Shown one piece after another: positions 24,131 to 37,388 of a stretch of DNA of 64,000 bases. The translations under genes and the position numbers were made by a program. The notes under the pieces are model-generated. The model saw only the letters and a program-made list of their open reading frames with translations. It had not been told where the DNA came from and ran no database searches. Source of the DNA: Icerya purchasi (Eukaryota; Arthropoda; Insecta; Hemiptera; Monophlebidae); the NCBI GenBank assembly GCA_039619475.1, contig CM077116.1, forward strand, positions 24,005,191-24,069,190, written 5' to 3'. The stretch's first letter is position 1, and the number at the start of each line of letters is the position of its first letter.

Positions 24131-26250
24131 CTCATAATAAGAAAAAACAATTGAGTGGATATCTCGTACACAACTTGTTCTATTTGCTTTTATAAAAATC
24201 GAACGTCCTTCGACCCTACACATTTCGACTGTTTGTAATATATTAGTTCGTCTTTTATTTCAATTTTATCGTATGCTCTCTACTCGTGCTGTATCATCAA
24301 TATTAAATTTTCTAGTTAACCTCTTCGCTTTCCTGAACGTGTATATAACATCCGTTTGGTTGCAGTCACTTAAAACTATCCTGCTTGCTATTATATTTTC
24401 TTATATGACGGAGTACGTAAGTTGTTCGTTCTAAGCCTATCGAAACGCGACTAAACAATAATATTTTAAAAGTTATTCCGTAAAATTGTCAACCATCGAT
24501 TTGTAACGGGTGGGTTTGCGCCACTTCTACCGTACGTCATTTATCAATCACGGACGCTTCGTGTAGCCGTAATCAGTTTCCTAAAACCACGCTTACTGCA
24601 AGTTAGTTGTTCCCTCTGCTGTACGCTGCTCTCAGGTCAATCCTTAACCCGATTCTAATGTGGCCACGTAATCTTAAGAGCCGAGGTTGCAGAATTCCTG
24701 AATTATCGCATATTATCCTTGTTTGGAGTAATTAAAAAAAACTGCATATCTATATATATTTAGCTATTCGTATCAAGTTATTCTCGGTTATCATTAACTT
24801 TTTTTCATCACTCATCTGCTCTGCTTTATTATTTCCCTGTGGCGTCATTCTTATTTATGATGTCGTCTTCTGTTTTGCGTTGAGCATTCTATGCTTTATC
24901 TGAAAGGAAACAAAAACAAAAAAAAATAAATAAAACGCCGGACAATATGGCATTATATATTTTTTTACGTTTAAATGTTTTAATACACGAACGACAGTGG
25001 GAATAATAAAAAGCGGTTCGAATTAGATAACTGATTGATGGCGATACCTTGCTGTTGCGTAAACGAGTGTACTAATGATTTTTCATCGTCGTACCTGTCA
25101 AATTTTTTATCTATTTACCTCGGCCGGTAGGGCCATTTTTTCGACAAACGAGTTGTAAGTTTAAAAAGCGTATTTTTCATAAATTTCAAAAAAAAACAAA
25201 AAACAACGGCTCCTCCTTGCATGATAGTTTATCGTGGCAATGAATTTGCTCAGTTGCACTATACGTACTGGCGAAATTTGGATGTACGAAAAACGTGCTT
25301 CTCCATTTTGAAGGGCATAATGAAAAATTATCGCTGATTACTAACTAGCCGATAAAACTGTATTATGGAAAAGAATTGCTGATCATTCTGATTATGTTTA
25401 CTTTTAACACGTTAGTGATAAAACTTTCCGAACCTTTAATGTTCTCGCTTATTTGAAATTTTTGTTTTACTTTTTTTCCCCAACATGTTGTATTGTGGAA
25501 CGAGTTATTTCATTTTCAGAACTGCAATCTCATGACAAACACCTTAATTTGTTAGCGACAATACTACTTAACAGTACTTACTCGCCTAATTTTGATTTTA
25601 GTACTCTGTTTCGGTATTTTGGAACTTTTTATAATGACCAATACGGTTATTGCGCCAAATCTTTTTGGTGCTTCTTTGTATAAAATCGATATTTGCCGCT
25701 GAAGAGTGTGTAATCCTATTGGCTTTGACTGATTTCTAGAAATTATACACTTCTAGAAAAATCGAATTATCATTGCGCCTGCCGAGTTATCCTATTGACC
25801 GCATTATAAAATACCCTCATGTAAATGTAGGTACCACATAGTCAGTCATTCTAGTATGACATTCTTCTTGTGGCTTCCATAGAAAATAATGCCCAAACAC
25901 AGATTCCCATCCGTCGTAATCTTGTCAATCATTCGTCAGAATTGGTAATTGCGGCGATTAAATTATGATTTAATATAGGCTAATAATAGGAATAAACGTG
26001 ACGAAAGTGACTAATGAGGAGGAGAATGGTGCATATTTTTGTTATGTTTAGCGTTCAGTACGCGTACGTTTTAGGATCTCTCTTTCGATGTACGTAAACG
26101 TACCATTTGGTTGTACTCCTCTGCAACCGTTAGCTCACAACCACCGACCTTATTTATTTACTTTTTTTTTTTTTTTACCACGTATATAAAAACAATTTTG
26201 CGTCATTTTATGTTCACCGCAATATACATGTATATTACCAGATGTATAAT
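24131..26250. other. Probable intron upstream of the mnb exon
   Basis: AT-rich sequence between the dead mariner and the mnb acceptor. No exon or element ends recognised. Confidence 0.55.
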
Positions 26251-26588
<338 letters not shown>

Positions 26589-27041
26589 TAAAATATTTCG
26601 CCTTTTCCTATTTTAATTAAAATAAATTTTTGACCGCAAAAAGGATCAGACGAGGCGAATGTTATTCGTTTTCTTATGTAATAGACGCGCTGCTATTGGG
26701 TAATTTGCGCGCAGTTCGAACTGTTCGCGTACAAAAGTGTGTGCTGCGGTCTTCGAGCGATTTCCAGGATGATTTTGTGCACAGTGTGTCCTGTCTAATA
26801 GGTTTACTCGGTAATAGTGGTGATAATTAAATAAAATTATTGCAACATGGTCCTTTCTCGTCTCCCGAACTAATGATAATTTCCTAAATACGGCTATCCT
26901 CTTAGAGCTCGGAATTATTCGTAATGAACTTTTTCATAGTGCTTCACTTTCGGAATTGTTCAATTCGACGACTTTCCGTTATTACGTTAATTAGGGAAAC
27001 TTTTAAAGCGATATAATTGGCAATAATTAAGTGTAATTTTT

Positions 27042-27048
<7 letters not shown>

Positions 27049-27074
<26 letters not shown>
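27049..27074. repeat. (AT)n microsatellite
   Basis: About 13 units, about 470 bp downstream of the mnb donor. Confidence 0.85.
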
Positions 27075-27075
<1 letters not shown>

Positions 27076-28326
27076 CTTACATGTATGCCTGGGTGCGTGT
27101 ACGTGACACATGTATATGCATCCCCGCTGATAATTTTTTATGTGAAATACGATAAAACTGTGTTTTATTACGCGTACGTGTCGTATATTATTTAATTACG
27201 CACTGACGTCGAACCATTTTAAGGCAAATAATGGATTTGTATATGCAAAATATTTCAAAGATCCGTTATTGTTGTTATTTTTTTCCCAATAGCCCTTTTT
27301 TGGGAAACACATATGAGGAGAGTTTATGACTTTGGCGTCATCATTATATTTTATCGGTCGGTGACAGATCCTGATTTTTTTATTCCTACTTTCTTCGCAT
27401 GCTTTTCCTGTAATTGACGCTGGCTCGTCCTCTTTCCCGTCGTTTCCATCCACACTTTTTTAACCCGCTCAGTGGGTGCTGTTTTTCGGATTCCGCACAC
27501 ATTTTAAGATCACGTATGGAGTGTACAGGATCGCAATCAGATGGCTCAGGCAGCCGAACAAAACGAATAAGTTACGGAAATTTCGAACTAATATGTGTGA
27601 ACTTAACGACGTGTGCAAGCGAATCGTAATTAAAATGCTCTTTCGGAAAAAAAAACTTAAATCGTTCGGAATTTAAAAGGAGCAAAAAGTGCATTTGGAA
27701 ATTCATAACTCGCCGTCCGATGTTACATAAAACGTTTAAACAGCTAAACTGATACCATATCACTTATCATAAAAATTAACGATGCCGATAATTACGTTAA
27801 CCATCATATCGCGAACAAAAAACAACAGAAAAGGGCATATTACTGAAATATGCGTATGCGAAGAAGGAAATGTTGTGATAAAAATTAGTCAAATTCGTAA
27901 TTGGGAGTCACGGGGCCCGCAGCATGTCTCCTCCTCCCCCCGAGTAGTTTAGAAAAAAGAGAAATTCTTTTTCCGAGCCTTTGTAATGCGGGCGGAATGT
28001 CCGGATTGCAAAACCTGCTTTTCAATTCGCTTTGTAAAAAAATGCTGCTCGTCTTTCTGTTTTAAAGCTCCTTTTGCTATTCTTGTCGTAATTTCACTTC
28101 TCGTTGTCGCACTTCTTCGTCTAATCTCATACATACTTTTGCTGCTGGACCGTTGTTCTCATTATTCTCTTAATTACTCGCATTATCACATTTTTTAATT
28201 CACTCCGCGTTTTTTCCTCCTTCGTTTTAAATTTCTTTTAGGGACATTTTGACCAACCAATGCCAGCGATAATTTTCGATATTTTCAATAATGCGATATT
28301 CTAATTCGATCCGGTACCGTTATCCC

Positions 28327-28480
28327 GAAACATGACACTGGTTCATTCGCTATCTTCATTTTCTCGGTTGGTTTTTTCATAAAAACTGGATGTAATTTGG
28401 AATCTACGCACGCCTGAAATAAACATGCATCGCATTTATCGATCTCGAAATGCAAAATTTTTCGAGAGTGTCATGTTTTT
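28327..28480. repeat. Possible tiny MITE with 13-bp inverted ends
   Basis: GAAACATGACACTGG and the inverse of GAGTGTCATGTTTTT bracket about 150 bp. Only 12-13 bp match, so chance cannot be excluded. Confidence 0.3.
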
Positions 28481-29935
28481 GAATAACAACAGTACGACGA
28501 TGTAACTGAATGTAAAGTACAGTTTCCGATGGTAATTATGTAGTAGTTGATTTATTCCAGTGGTCCATAGTAAGCGTTATTACTTCTCGAAAGCGATTTA
28601 TTTTAAATGCGTTTTAACAAGTTTTCTTCCACTTCAACATCGTGTTTCAGAAATGGATTGTCAGTTTTTTTTTTTGTTTTTTGTTGTTTTTTTTTGTTTT
28701 TTTTTTTTTTTTTTTATTTTGCGAAATACCGCGAAAGAGTTTTTATCGTTTTCAGTTTAAATTGTCATTTCGAACCTCTCGCTTGACAGATAGAGTAAGA
28801 ATCAAATCTGTTAAATGATTTCGTATAAAGCAATTTTCGTTAGTCTAATAACGTTAAAAATTTCCTCTTGACCACTACCCGGCAACGTGATAGAATCTTA
28901 CCACACTAACAAACAATGAAAAAAAGAAAAGAAAAGAGGTTTAGCCGAATAAATGGGTGGTGTTGATTCGCTCGCCAGTTAAAGGTTGCCACGATGAAAA
29001 TAATTTTGGGGAAAGTTTCAGCTCCGCATTCTTTTAGAATTTCGGACCGTATTATTGTGAAAGCGAAAATTATGATTCATCTAAAATCAGATGTGTATAG
29101 AGATTTTTCGTTTCAACTTTAGTCTACCCTTTCGTGTTTTTTTTTTTTTTTTTTACAGAACCTGTCTCAGCAAAGATAGGTGGGGAATACCCTGAAAAAA
29201 GTGATCAAAAACTCGAATTTTTATGTAGAATTTCTCTCTATATTTGGTTTTCCCAACTTAATTGTACCAAGAACTGAAAATCGTGAAATACTATACTGAA
29301 GGAAGTACTTTTTCCGTCAAAATGTGAAATTTTTATCGAAAAGTAAAAAAATGTTCCCGCGTTTCATTTTATGTTATCATTTTAATATTCGCTCTCCTCT
29401 TTTTATTTACCTTAATATTTAAGCAATAAATTTTACAAAATATAATCTATGAAAAAATTCAATGTTCTACGCGCGGTGAAAATTTTTTGGCAGTTTTTAA
29501 CTCTGTAAGGCGTGAAAGTGGATTAAATGGCGCGCAAATTGTACCATAGACAGTAATACTTTTCAGCCACATTTATACTCTACGTATTTCTAATGTAACA
29601 ATATGGATTATCAATTGTATGTTAAAAGTTTTTTATTCGCATAATGTAAGCACATGGTTGAAAATCAAATTTCACCCTCCTATTTTTCATTTATGCTTTT
29701 TATATATATATACATATATATATCATATTCGAAACATGCTAGGTAGATGATTTTTTTTAACGTGCTGACTGATAATTCATAATCGTAACATTAAAAAAGT
29801 GAAGTTTATGTTAAGTGGGTGCGCATTCGAAATACTTTTAGTGGGGACTTTGTAAATTTGTGTTTTTTAATCGAACTATATATGTATATATAGATACATA
29901 TGTGTGCACACTCACATATATATATATATATATAC

Positions 29936-30257
29936 ATGGCGCCGCCGGAGGGCATGGAGCAGCTCCCCCTCCCGGGGCACTTAAAACTTTTTAATCAACC
30001 GGCCATGATGAGTATTCATAGGCGCGTAATCATGGACAATTTGGAAGACTTTTATAATAAAGTAGTGGAACAATTTGCCAGAAACCCACGAAAATTATGT
30101 TTTAATTAAGATTTTATTCTTGTTTAATAAAATATTAAGCCTTTACAAATTATAAATTTCATTTCTCCTTTAAATCATATCCTCTTTCTATCATCTTGCC
30201 CCCCCCCCGGCTGGCAACTCATCTTGTCCTCCCCTAGCTCATCGGCTGGCAACGCCT
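29936..30257 (+). mobile_element. hAT-like deletion derivative, copy 2
   Basis: The element starts CATGGCGCCGCCGGAGGGC and ends GCTGGCAACGCC, with a second GCTGGCAAC-type end at about 30209. It is the inverse-oriented relative of 11749-12010. The plus frame reads LKLFNQPAMMSIHRRVIMDN, LEDFYNKVVEQFARNPRKLC and ends FN-stop, which looks like the C-terminus of a hAT transposase placed directly next to the 5' terminal repeat, as if the middle of an autonomous element had been deleted. An AT-repeat lies on both sides. Confidence 0.72.
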
Positions 30258-30268
30258 TTGTTTTTTTA

Positions 30269-30291
30269 ATATATATATATATATATATATA
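30269..30291. repeat. (AT)n microsatellite beside hAT-like copy 2
   Basis: It lies 12 bp after the right end of the element, with another AT tract just before its left end (29916-29935), so the element appears to sit inside an AT repeat. Confidence 0.85.
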
Positions 30292-31367
30292 CACATACAA
30301 GCACATGTTGCATGCCAAAGTTATGAAGCGACGGTGTGCTTGAAGAAAAAACTTTGCTTCGTATTTTATTCCGCTTATGTTTCAGGAAGAAACGTTTTAA
30401 GCGTCCTTAGAAGGAGACTAAGTCAAACGTAGGCGAACGCGGCGTAATCCAAGACGTGTGAGGGTTTAAAGCGAGGTAAAAAAAACTAACGTAACTCCCG
30501 GAACACACAAAAACTATCGAATGACTTTACCCCTGTTTATGTAAGTATTTTTCGAATTTCCGGCATTTGGTCGATGAACTGCGCAATTTTTTCTATATCG
30601 ATTTATTAAAAGAGTAAATCGATGACCGCCGTAGGGTAGAATATGATCGGCCGAGGGATCATCATGTAATATTCGTATGATTGTTTTAGTTTATTAATTT
30701 TTTGTCGTAAAAAAAATTTATCAGCCAATAGGTGGCTGGCAGTCCGACGTACGTGAACTGTTTGTTGGCGTCGTGTCAAGAACATTAGCCTTAAAGTTAA
30801 GAATTTTTGACGTGAACGCCACAATAAAAAAGAAACGAATTGTCGTAAAGGCTAGAATTTTTTAAAATACATCATACCGTGAACGGAAGTTTTGAGAATT
30901 CAGCCGGGGGGCGAGTTTATTAATGAAAGTAACGTTCATCTCTCACCCTTCGTCGGTTATTATAATAGTGTTGCGTGTATAGCGCCAGGAAAATTTCCAA
31001 GTGACGCCCGGATTTCCGTAGCCAACAAGTGAATATGTACATAATCTTTTGTTTGTTTTTTTTTATTTTTATCGATTCGTCCGTGTACATGGGGCCAGCC
31101 TGGATCGCATGTCAAGCGTCTAATAGTTAACAAAAAAATACCTATATTTAGTTTTAAAAAAATTAAAAATTAATTTGTATAATGAAAAAGGAAACAACAT
31201 ATGCAAGAAAGTACAAAGTTGAAAATGGCTCACGTACTTGTGCGAAAATAGTTGATATGTTAGAGTGCAGTCCTTACGACGGGAAAGAAAACAGTTCCAT
31301 CTGTGGTGGATCCCTCTGATGAGAAGCGGGAAAGAATGATTTCCATGTTGTACAAAAGATGGAAGAA

Positions 31368-31402
31368 GATTTTTTGATTTTTTGATTTTTTGATTTTTTG
31401 AT
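31368..31402. repeat. 8-bp tandem repeat (GATTTTTT)n
   Basis: Four perfect units plus a partial fifth. Confidence 0.9.
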
Positions 31403-32249
31403 GGCGCCGTGTAACATAAAAAATATTCGCTAGGTTGTATTTTATGGAAATGATAATTTCAAGAGCAAACAGGGAAAAACACTTTCATAATTGCTCACGT
31501 AAAATGTTTATACGAAAACCAAGGAGCTGGCAGAATATATGTAATATGGTGGATTAGAAGCAGAATGATGATGAAATTAATTTACAATGTAGCCGAAAAA
31601 TTTCTTTGTTTGTCACGTTGCATAATTTCGCTTATCTGTCCGTCTTCGATTTTATTTGCGTATAAATATCCTTTGCCTCGGTATATGTTATCCATTTCAT
31701 TTATATTAGCGATTCGTTTCTTTTAAACTTACTAGTTAGTTGTATACGATTTTTTATAACCGACCTCCATTCCGCATTTTAACTATTTTTATAATAATAA
31801 AATATCGCTTACGAAATGACTGGTTTCAGTTGCATTGTTTTTTAAATTTTAGACGTGGTTTTTGCAAAACTACTGAACTTCCTTATTTTTTAGCCGCCAT
31901 TCATGCCTTACAACACTAGATTATTTCGGTTTTCCCGAGACATTTTCCGTATTACCTGTATCAGCGCACCTTAGAATTCAAATAAAGCGAAATGTGGAAT
32001 ACGTTTTACATTAATACGGCCGAGTTTAAAATTAATTACAAAAAAAAAACAAAACAAACAAAGGACACTTGCTATTAAATATTTTTGTAAAAACTGAAAT
32101 ATATTTATTTATAAATACTAAAGCCTTTTGTAGTCAATTATTGTATATGCAATATTTGAACACTACAATAAAAACAAATGAAAAATAGTCGTATCTATAG
32201 AATTCATAGAAATTTCAATTTTCTTTTCTTTTGTTAAAAATTGAAAAGA

Positions 32250-32833
32250 AATAAAGGGTATAGCCAGGTTTGTATGTGAAATCCGCCGCCGCGGGGTTTT
32301 CAATTTGTACTCGGGGAATCGTTTCGACATCAAATAAAAATAATTCATTCAAATTTTCAGCTATTTATCTCAAACGGTTTTCGAGTATTTCAAAAAAAAT
32401 TCGTTTTTTGATTTTACTTTTTTTTTTTTTTAAATAGTAAAATTCAAAATAAATGAATAGCGATTTTTTTCCTAATTCTTAGGAGTCAAAGTCATAAAAA
32501 AATACTATTACTACGAATCTCCGGTGGGAAGCTGATTTTTAAGAACAGAAATAAAATTAAAATCAATTTTTTGACCGCGTTTTTGAAATGTGTCCAGCGC
32601 CAAATTTTGTCAGTAAATGTTTTTTTTTTTACTTCTTTACACTCAAGAATTTTTTCATTTTTTTTTGAAGTGGTGGAACATAATGAAAAAAAAATAAAAA
32701 ATAGTTTTTTTTCTTTAAAATATCGTGTTTAAACACACCAAAACTTTTTTGCTGGTAGAGAAATATATAGAAAATCATTTTTCAACTGAAAATATACATT
32801 TTACTCATAAAAATTTTTAGAAAATTAAGAAAT
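32250..32833 (+). repeat. Left arm of the giant inverted repeat
   Basis: This arm pairs with 33401-33980. It contains AT-rich runs and the markers CTCAAACGGTTTTCGAGT, CTCCGGTGGGAAGCTGA and AAGTGGTGGAACATAATG, each present inverted in the other arm. Confidence 0.95.
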
Positions 32834-32945
32834 GCTTTCCTTCAAATAATTAAAGGCATTAAAAATTTTTTTAAATCTTGGTATCTCTTATTTTGATTTC
32901 TGTTATCTTCAGAAATTCATTAAAGTCAGTGCTAGATTAACTCGC

Positions 32946-32961
32946 TAGCGCCATCTACTGG
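32946..32961 (-). promoter_or_regulatory. CTCF-like binding motif in the loop of the giant inverted repeat
   Basis: The minus strand reads CCAGTAGATGGCGCTA. This fits the known CTCF core consensus (CCASYAGRKGGCRS) at every position. CTCF is a zinc-finger architectural protein present in most insects. Binding here is inferred from the motif only; this kind of 16-mer can also travel inside repeats. Confidence 0.45.
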
Positions 32962-33400
32962 AACTTTCAGAACTATTTTTTCTCTACAGTGGTTGCTTGA
33001 TTATAATTAACCTAAAAATAATAATATAACCCTTGTTGTGTTTTAATTGTAATTATTTACCTCTAATCTATATATTTTCTTTCTTCAATTAATTTCAAGA
33101 CTATAATTTATTGCTTACGCTCGATATTTGGCTAAAATAATAAGACCTGCCGAAATATTGAGTCGGATGTTTATAAACGAAAAAGTTGTAGTGAATGAAG
33201 TGACGAAGACTAAGTGATGTTTTTTAAAATAGTTTTTTCATATATATCTAATGCGAAATCATTTTATTTATTGTAAATAATTAATAATACTCTTTTTTTT
33301 TGAAAATATAAATAATATAATATAACTCATCAAAAAAAAAATTATATATTTTTTATTCCAATGAATTTTTGCATGAAAAGAAAAAAAAAATTCAACATCA

Positions 33401-33980
33401 ATTTCTTAATTTTCTAAATATTTTTATGAGTAAAATGTATATTTTCAGTTGAAAAATTATTTTCTATATATTTCTCTACCAGCAAAAAAGTTTTGGTGTG
33501 TTTAAACACGATATTTTGAAGAAAAAAAACTATTTTTTATTTTTTTTTCATTATGTTCCACCACTTCAAAAAAAAATGAAAAAATTCTTGAGTGTAAAGA
33601 AGTAAAAAAAAAACATTTACTGACAAAATTTGGCGCTGGACACATTTCAAAAACGCGGTCAAAAAATTGATTTTAATTTTATTTCTGTTCTTAAAAGTCA
33701 GCTTCCCACCGGAGATTCGTAGTAATAGTATTTTTTTATGACTTTGACTCCTAAGAATTAGGAAAAAAATCGCTATTCATTTATTTTGAATTTTACTATT
33801 AAAAAAAAAAAAAAAAGTAAAAAAACGAATTTTTTTTTGAAATACTCGAAAACCGTTTGAGATAAACAGCTGAAAATTTGACTGAATTACTTTAATTTGA
33901 TGTGAAAACGATTCCCCAAGTACAAATCGAAAAACCCGCGGGAGCAGATTTCACATATAAACCCGGCTATACACTTTATT
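33401..33980 (-). repeat. Right arm of the giant inverted repeat
   Basis: This is the inverse of the left arm, starting at ATTTCTTAATTTT (inner end) and ending at GGCTATACACTTTATT (tip). Confidence 0.95.
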
Positions 33981-34026
33981 CTGAATTTCAGTCTACTTAA
34001 CTTAAGCATTTATTATTTCGCAGACA

Positions 34027-34080
34027 TTTCGAGGTGGGTTTGAACCCGGAAACCCCTCTCAGATACGGCCCTGTAAAATA
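34027..34080 (-). mobile_element. Terminal fragment related to the 7.4-7.8 kb element
   Basis: The stretch TTTGAACCCGGAAACCCCTC followed by TCAGATACGGCCCTGTA resembles the right end of the element at 7394-7815. It begins about 45 bp beyond the tip of the giant inverted repeat. The match is short. Confidence 0.3.
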
Positions 34081-37000
34081 AATAACAACTCGTTCGTTAA
34101 ATTTAAACTGAAATAAATCAAATTTCGATGCGGCTTACTGTATTTCTGTGGTTAAAATTTGACTTAATAATGTTTTTATTTATTATTGCATGTTGCATTT
34201 ATATCCGTGTCATTTAGATGCGCGTGTTTTCGAAATTTTTAGTAACTTTATGGATAGTGCAGAAGATCGTAAGAGGAGTCGAATGTGGCAACAATAGGCG
34301 AATAAAGAAACAATCAAAATAAACATAGGCATTTGTTTTGTTTGTGGATTTAACTTATTCGTATTATGTTATCGTGTAGGGCAAATGAAAATTCGTTAGT
34401 CAGTGAAATCGATTACTCTGATAATACTGGCTGGCCGCAGTTCTGCTTGCTCTAGATAGGCGTTGTACTCAATTTGCACGGAAATTAATTAATAAAAACT
34501 TATTTGACTATCTTAATATTGAAAAAAGTACGAGTAATAATGGTTTTACCAAAGAATTGTCGAACGGTGTTCACTTTTTCTATGCGTTTTACAAACGCAA
34601 TATGTTCTATCCAATCGCGTTACTACATTTCCGTTGACACTGAAACATCTGTGTGTGCCAAGGCACGTGCCCGGAAGTGTACGTACCGCTTACGTTCGTT
34701 TGCCGATGACGTCACAATCTGTTGTTTCGTGTGTCTATTTCTTGTTCGCGGTACGTCGTCATACATGTGATGGCATCCTTAAGCGATTTCTTCGTAGTGC
34801 AACCTTCGTCATCGAGCCCAGTTGACTCTGTTTATTTTACCTTTCGGAATTTTGTGCTATTTGCGCTATTGCGTGATAATGTTCTCAACAAATTTTAATT
34901 TATAAGCGCCAACTGCGAATATCAAATTATTTTAGTGGAACTACACCAGTTCTCACATCTACGACGATGCGATGATGCGGGTCACCGTAAAATAACATGA
35001 ATAGTTGTTCTATTTATCTTTTTTCCCCTTCTTTGGTGTAGATTCCGGCTAAATATGTAGCTATATACGTATACATACGCGCGCGCGCTACACACATACA
35101 TATATATGTATGTGCATATGTGTATTATGTATGTATGTATGTATGTATGTTTGTATAAAATTGCGGCGGGTGATCTCTTGTTTCTTCTAATATGAGGACG
35201 ACAAAAGAAGCAATGATTTATGTTATTTCTTCCATTGATTGTTAAAAATGTACTTGACGTAATTGTTGTAAAAAAAAAAAATGAGTCCTTCAAGCCGAAT
35301 GTGGGGGCAAGCCCCCTTGACCGCCGATCTTTTTTCTTCTAAAATTCTTTTAGAAAAATCGTCTTCAATTGATTACGTCATTCTTTTCGTCTTTTATTAA
35401 AAAAAAAAAAAAAAAATCTTATATTCAACCTTCGTTATCTTATATAAAGTAACGGATCATAATCATGGGATCAAAAATGTAGTGTACCCCGGGCTGTGAA
35501 TGACGTAATCAATAATATCCGGCTACTTTAATTGATTGTTCCAGTACTTATTTAAGTTATTGAAGTTACGAGCTGTCATGTACAGTCGCAATTTCGTTCT
35601 CTTCCTGTCCTCATTCTCCCGTCCCTTTGCTGATTGTTTTCCCCTGCATTTTATAAACGATGTTTTCCTTTCCATGCTATTTTTATTCTTGTTCTTTTTA
35701 TCCTCTTATGATATTATTTCCTTTTTCCGTTCAGGTCTTTTTTTGCTCGTCTTTTCTACCTTATTTCTTTAATTATTCCCTTCATGATAATAAGCGTCCG
35801 GCGGCGTGCCCAAAAAATAAAGAAAAGACAAAATCAGATTTATCGTTGGTTTTTACGTTAATCTGTTTTGTTGAAATAAACGCAGTTACGTTTTTCTCCG
35901 GAAACATTTAATCTTAACTAGGGTCCTTCACTTGCTTCGCTCACCAACTCCCCTCCCCATTTTCTTTCTTCCCGATTATGATCAGCAGCTAGGCTTGGAG
36001 CGCGGTCATCATAAAATAGGTGATGTAAAGTTTCTATCACCATTCCCCACCTTCTACGAGTATCTGAATGTCCAAAGATCCTTAACCTATGCTCTAGCTT
36101 CCTCCGCAACATTCTCCTTTGTCACTCCCGTCCCACTATTCGCCATCCGTCGCACTTATTCTCGAGCCAACTCCCTTATTATCGCGTTAAGTTAAATATT
36201 TACTCTCGTTAGATGATGACAATTACGCAAAAAAATGTAGCGGAAAAATTTTAATAAAACGATCGAGTAGTCAAAAATAATTATAAATGGTAACTTTCTT
36301 AATTTACCATTACCACCTGACTACTATATTCACCTCAAATTTTTTTTACAATACAGAGAGACATTTTGTACTGATTAATATTTCAGAATAATAGTTTTCT
36401 CGAATTATTTTGGATTTAAGGGATGATCTTTGGTGAAATAACATATCATATTTGGGAAAAATTCTTTTTAATAATAGTGTATTGTTACCAACTTGATCGA
36501 TTTTTTAGTAAAGTTCAACAATGAAAAAGAAAGGTATGGATAAAATGATTTTCATTTTGGTGTGAAAGTATATTGTCGTATTTCTTGTTTTACAGATCTT
36601 CCTCTTGAAAAAATTCTCACTGCCCAAAAACAAAAAAAACGTTATTTTTGATTAGTTCGTATTTTTTTTTTGACAATTCATTTCTTGAAAATGACAGTAC
36701 ATTATTAAAAAACATTGCTCGTATTAATAATGTAAAACAAAAAAACACGAAAAGATCATTGTTCTTTGTAATAGAAAATTAGTACTGTTTTTAAAAATTA
36801 AAAGCAAAAGTAATCAGAAAAATACACAACACTCTAATGTAATTCGTCTTTTCAAACAGAACATGTCATCTTTTGTCTCTGATGGAGCTTGCCGCTTATT
36901 CTGCATTTTTTGAAAAAATATCTACTGTTCCTTAGTTTCTACCGCTTCCTAGGATATTTTTTTGGGCTCGTACTCAATTACTGCGAATTTTAGATAGAAT

Positions 37001-37158
37001 TTACGGTGTTGGTAATCGAGTGTGTACGATTGCCAGTATAATCAGTACTGCGGCACCATCATTTAAAATTTTTTTAAATGAAGTAATTTTTTAAATCGCG
37101 CATAAAGAAATGCATTTTAATAATAACATATAATTTGAAATTGTTACAAATAATTTTT
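34081..37158. other. Non-coding intronic stretch
   Basis: No supported gene. A pyrimidine-rich stretch (35536-36195) has several overlapping frames with Leu/Phe/Ser bias and no motifs. Confidence 0.5.
35070..35155. repeat. Compound repeat: (CG)n, (TA)n, (TATG)n
   Basis: CGCGCGCGC at about 35078, then an interrupted TA/CA region and about six TATG units. Confidence 0.85.
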
Positions 37159-37191
37159 ATATACATAGTACGGCCATAAGTTCTGTCAGTA
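37159..37191 (+). repeat. Left terminal inverted repeat of mariner-like element
   Basis: This repeat pairs with 38207-38239 in inverted orientation with two mismatches over about 33 bp. The core is TTCTGTCAGTA at the inner end. Confidence 0.92.
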
Positions 37192-37388
37192 AAATTTGAA
37201 CGCGTTAAAAAAAAAAGAAGTTTTGAGTGTAGAGAAATGGTAACACTGCCCAAATGTAGTATAAACGATTAGTATTCAGTAACCACGGCAAAGGGTCGGC
37301 AGTCTGCTTGTATGAGGCGAGTGAAAATGTCATAGTGTGGGGCATTTATGAAAAAAGTGTTGCGGTAATCGCATTATTTTAGTATGGC

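Larger units (their letters stand above)
32250..33980. repeat. Giant imperfect inverted repeat (foldback element), ~580-bp arms
   Basis: The left arm 32250-32833 is the reverse complement of 33401-33980, with a loop of about 570 bp. The tips read AATAAAGGGTATAGCCAGG and, inverted, AATAAAGTGTATAGCCGGG. By eye the inner halves are nearly identical, including a stretch of roughly 90 bp around GACCGCGTTTTTGAAATGTG with one visible difference, while the outer 100 bp carry many differences. Neither arm encodes a protein. Long terminal-inverted-repeat MITEs and foldback transposons have this shape; no transposase or clear target duplication is seen. Transcribed as part of an intron it could form a very long double-stranded RNA hairpin. 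Confidence 0.96.

Noticed and set aside
26630..26830. 66-codon frame just after the mnb donor, considered as a further mnb exon
   Set aside because: The peptide does not resemble VYYAKKKRR or the kinase domain, and there is no convincing acceptor.
34020..34050. GGTGGGTTTGAACCC considered as a tRNA T-arm
   Set aside because: No acceptor stem, D-arm or anticodon arm can be built around it. It fits a transposon end better.
35070..35155. Repeated units considered as CRISPR or satellite array
   Set aside because: They are simple 2-4 bp repeats without spacers.
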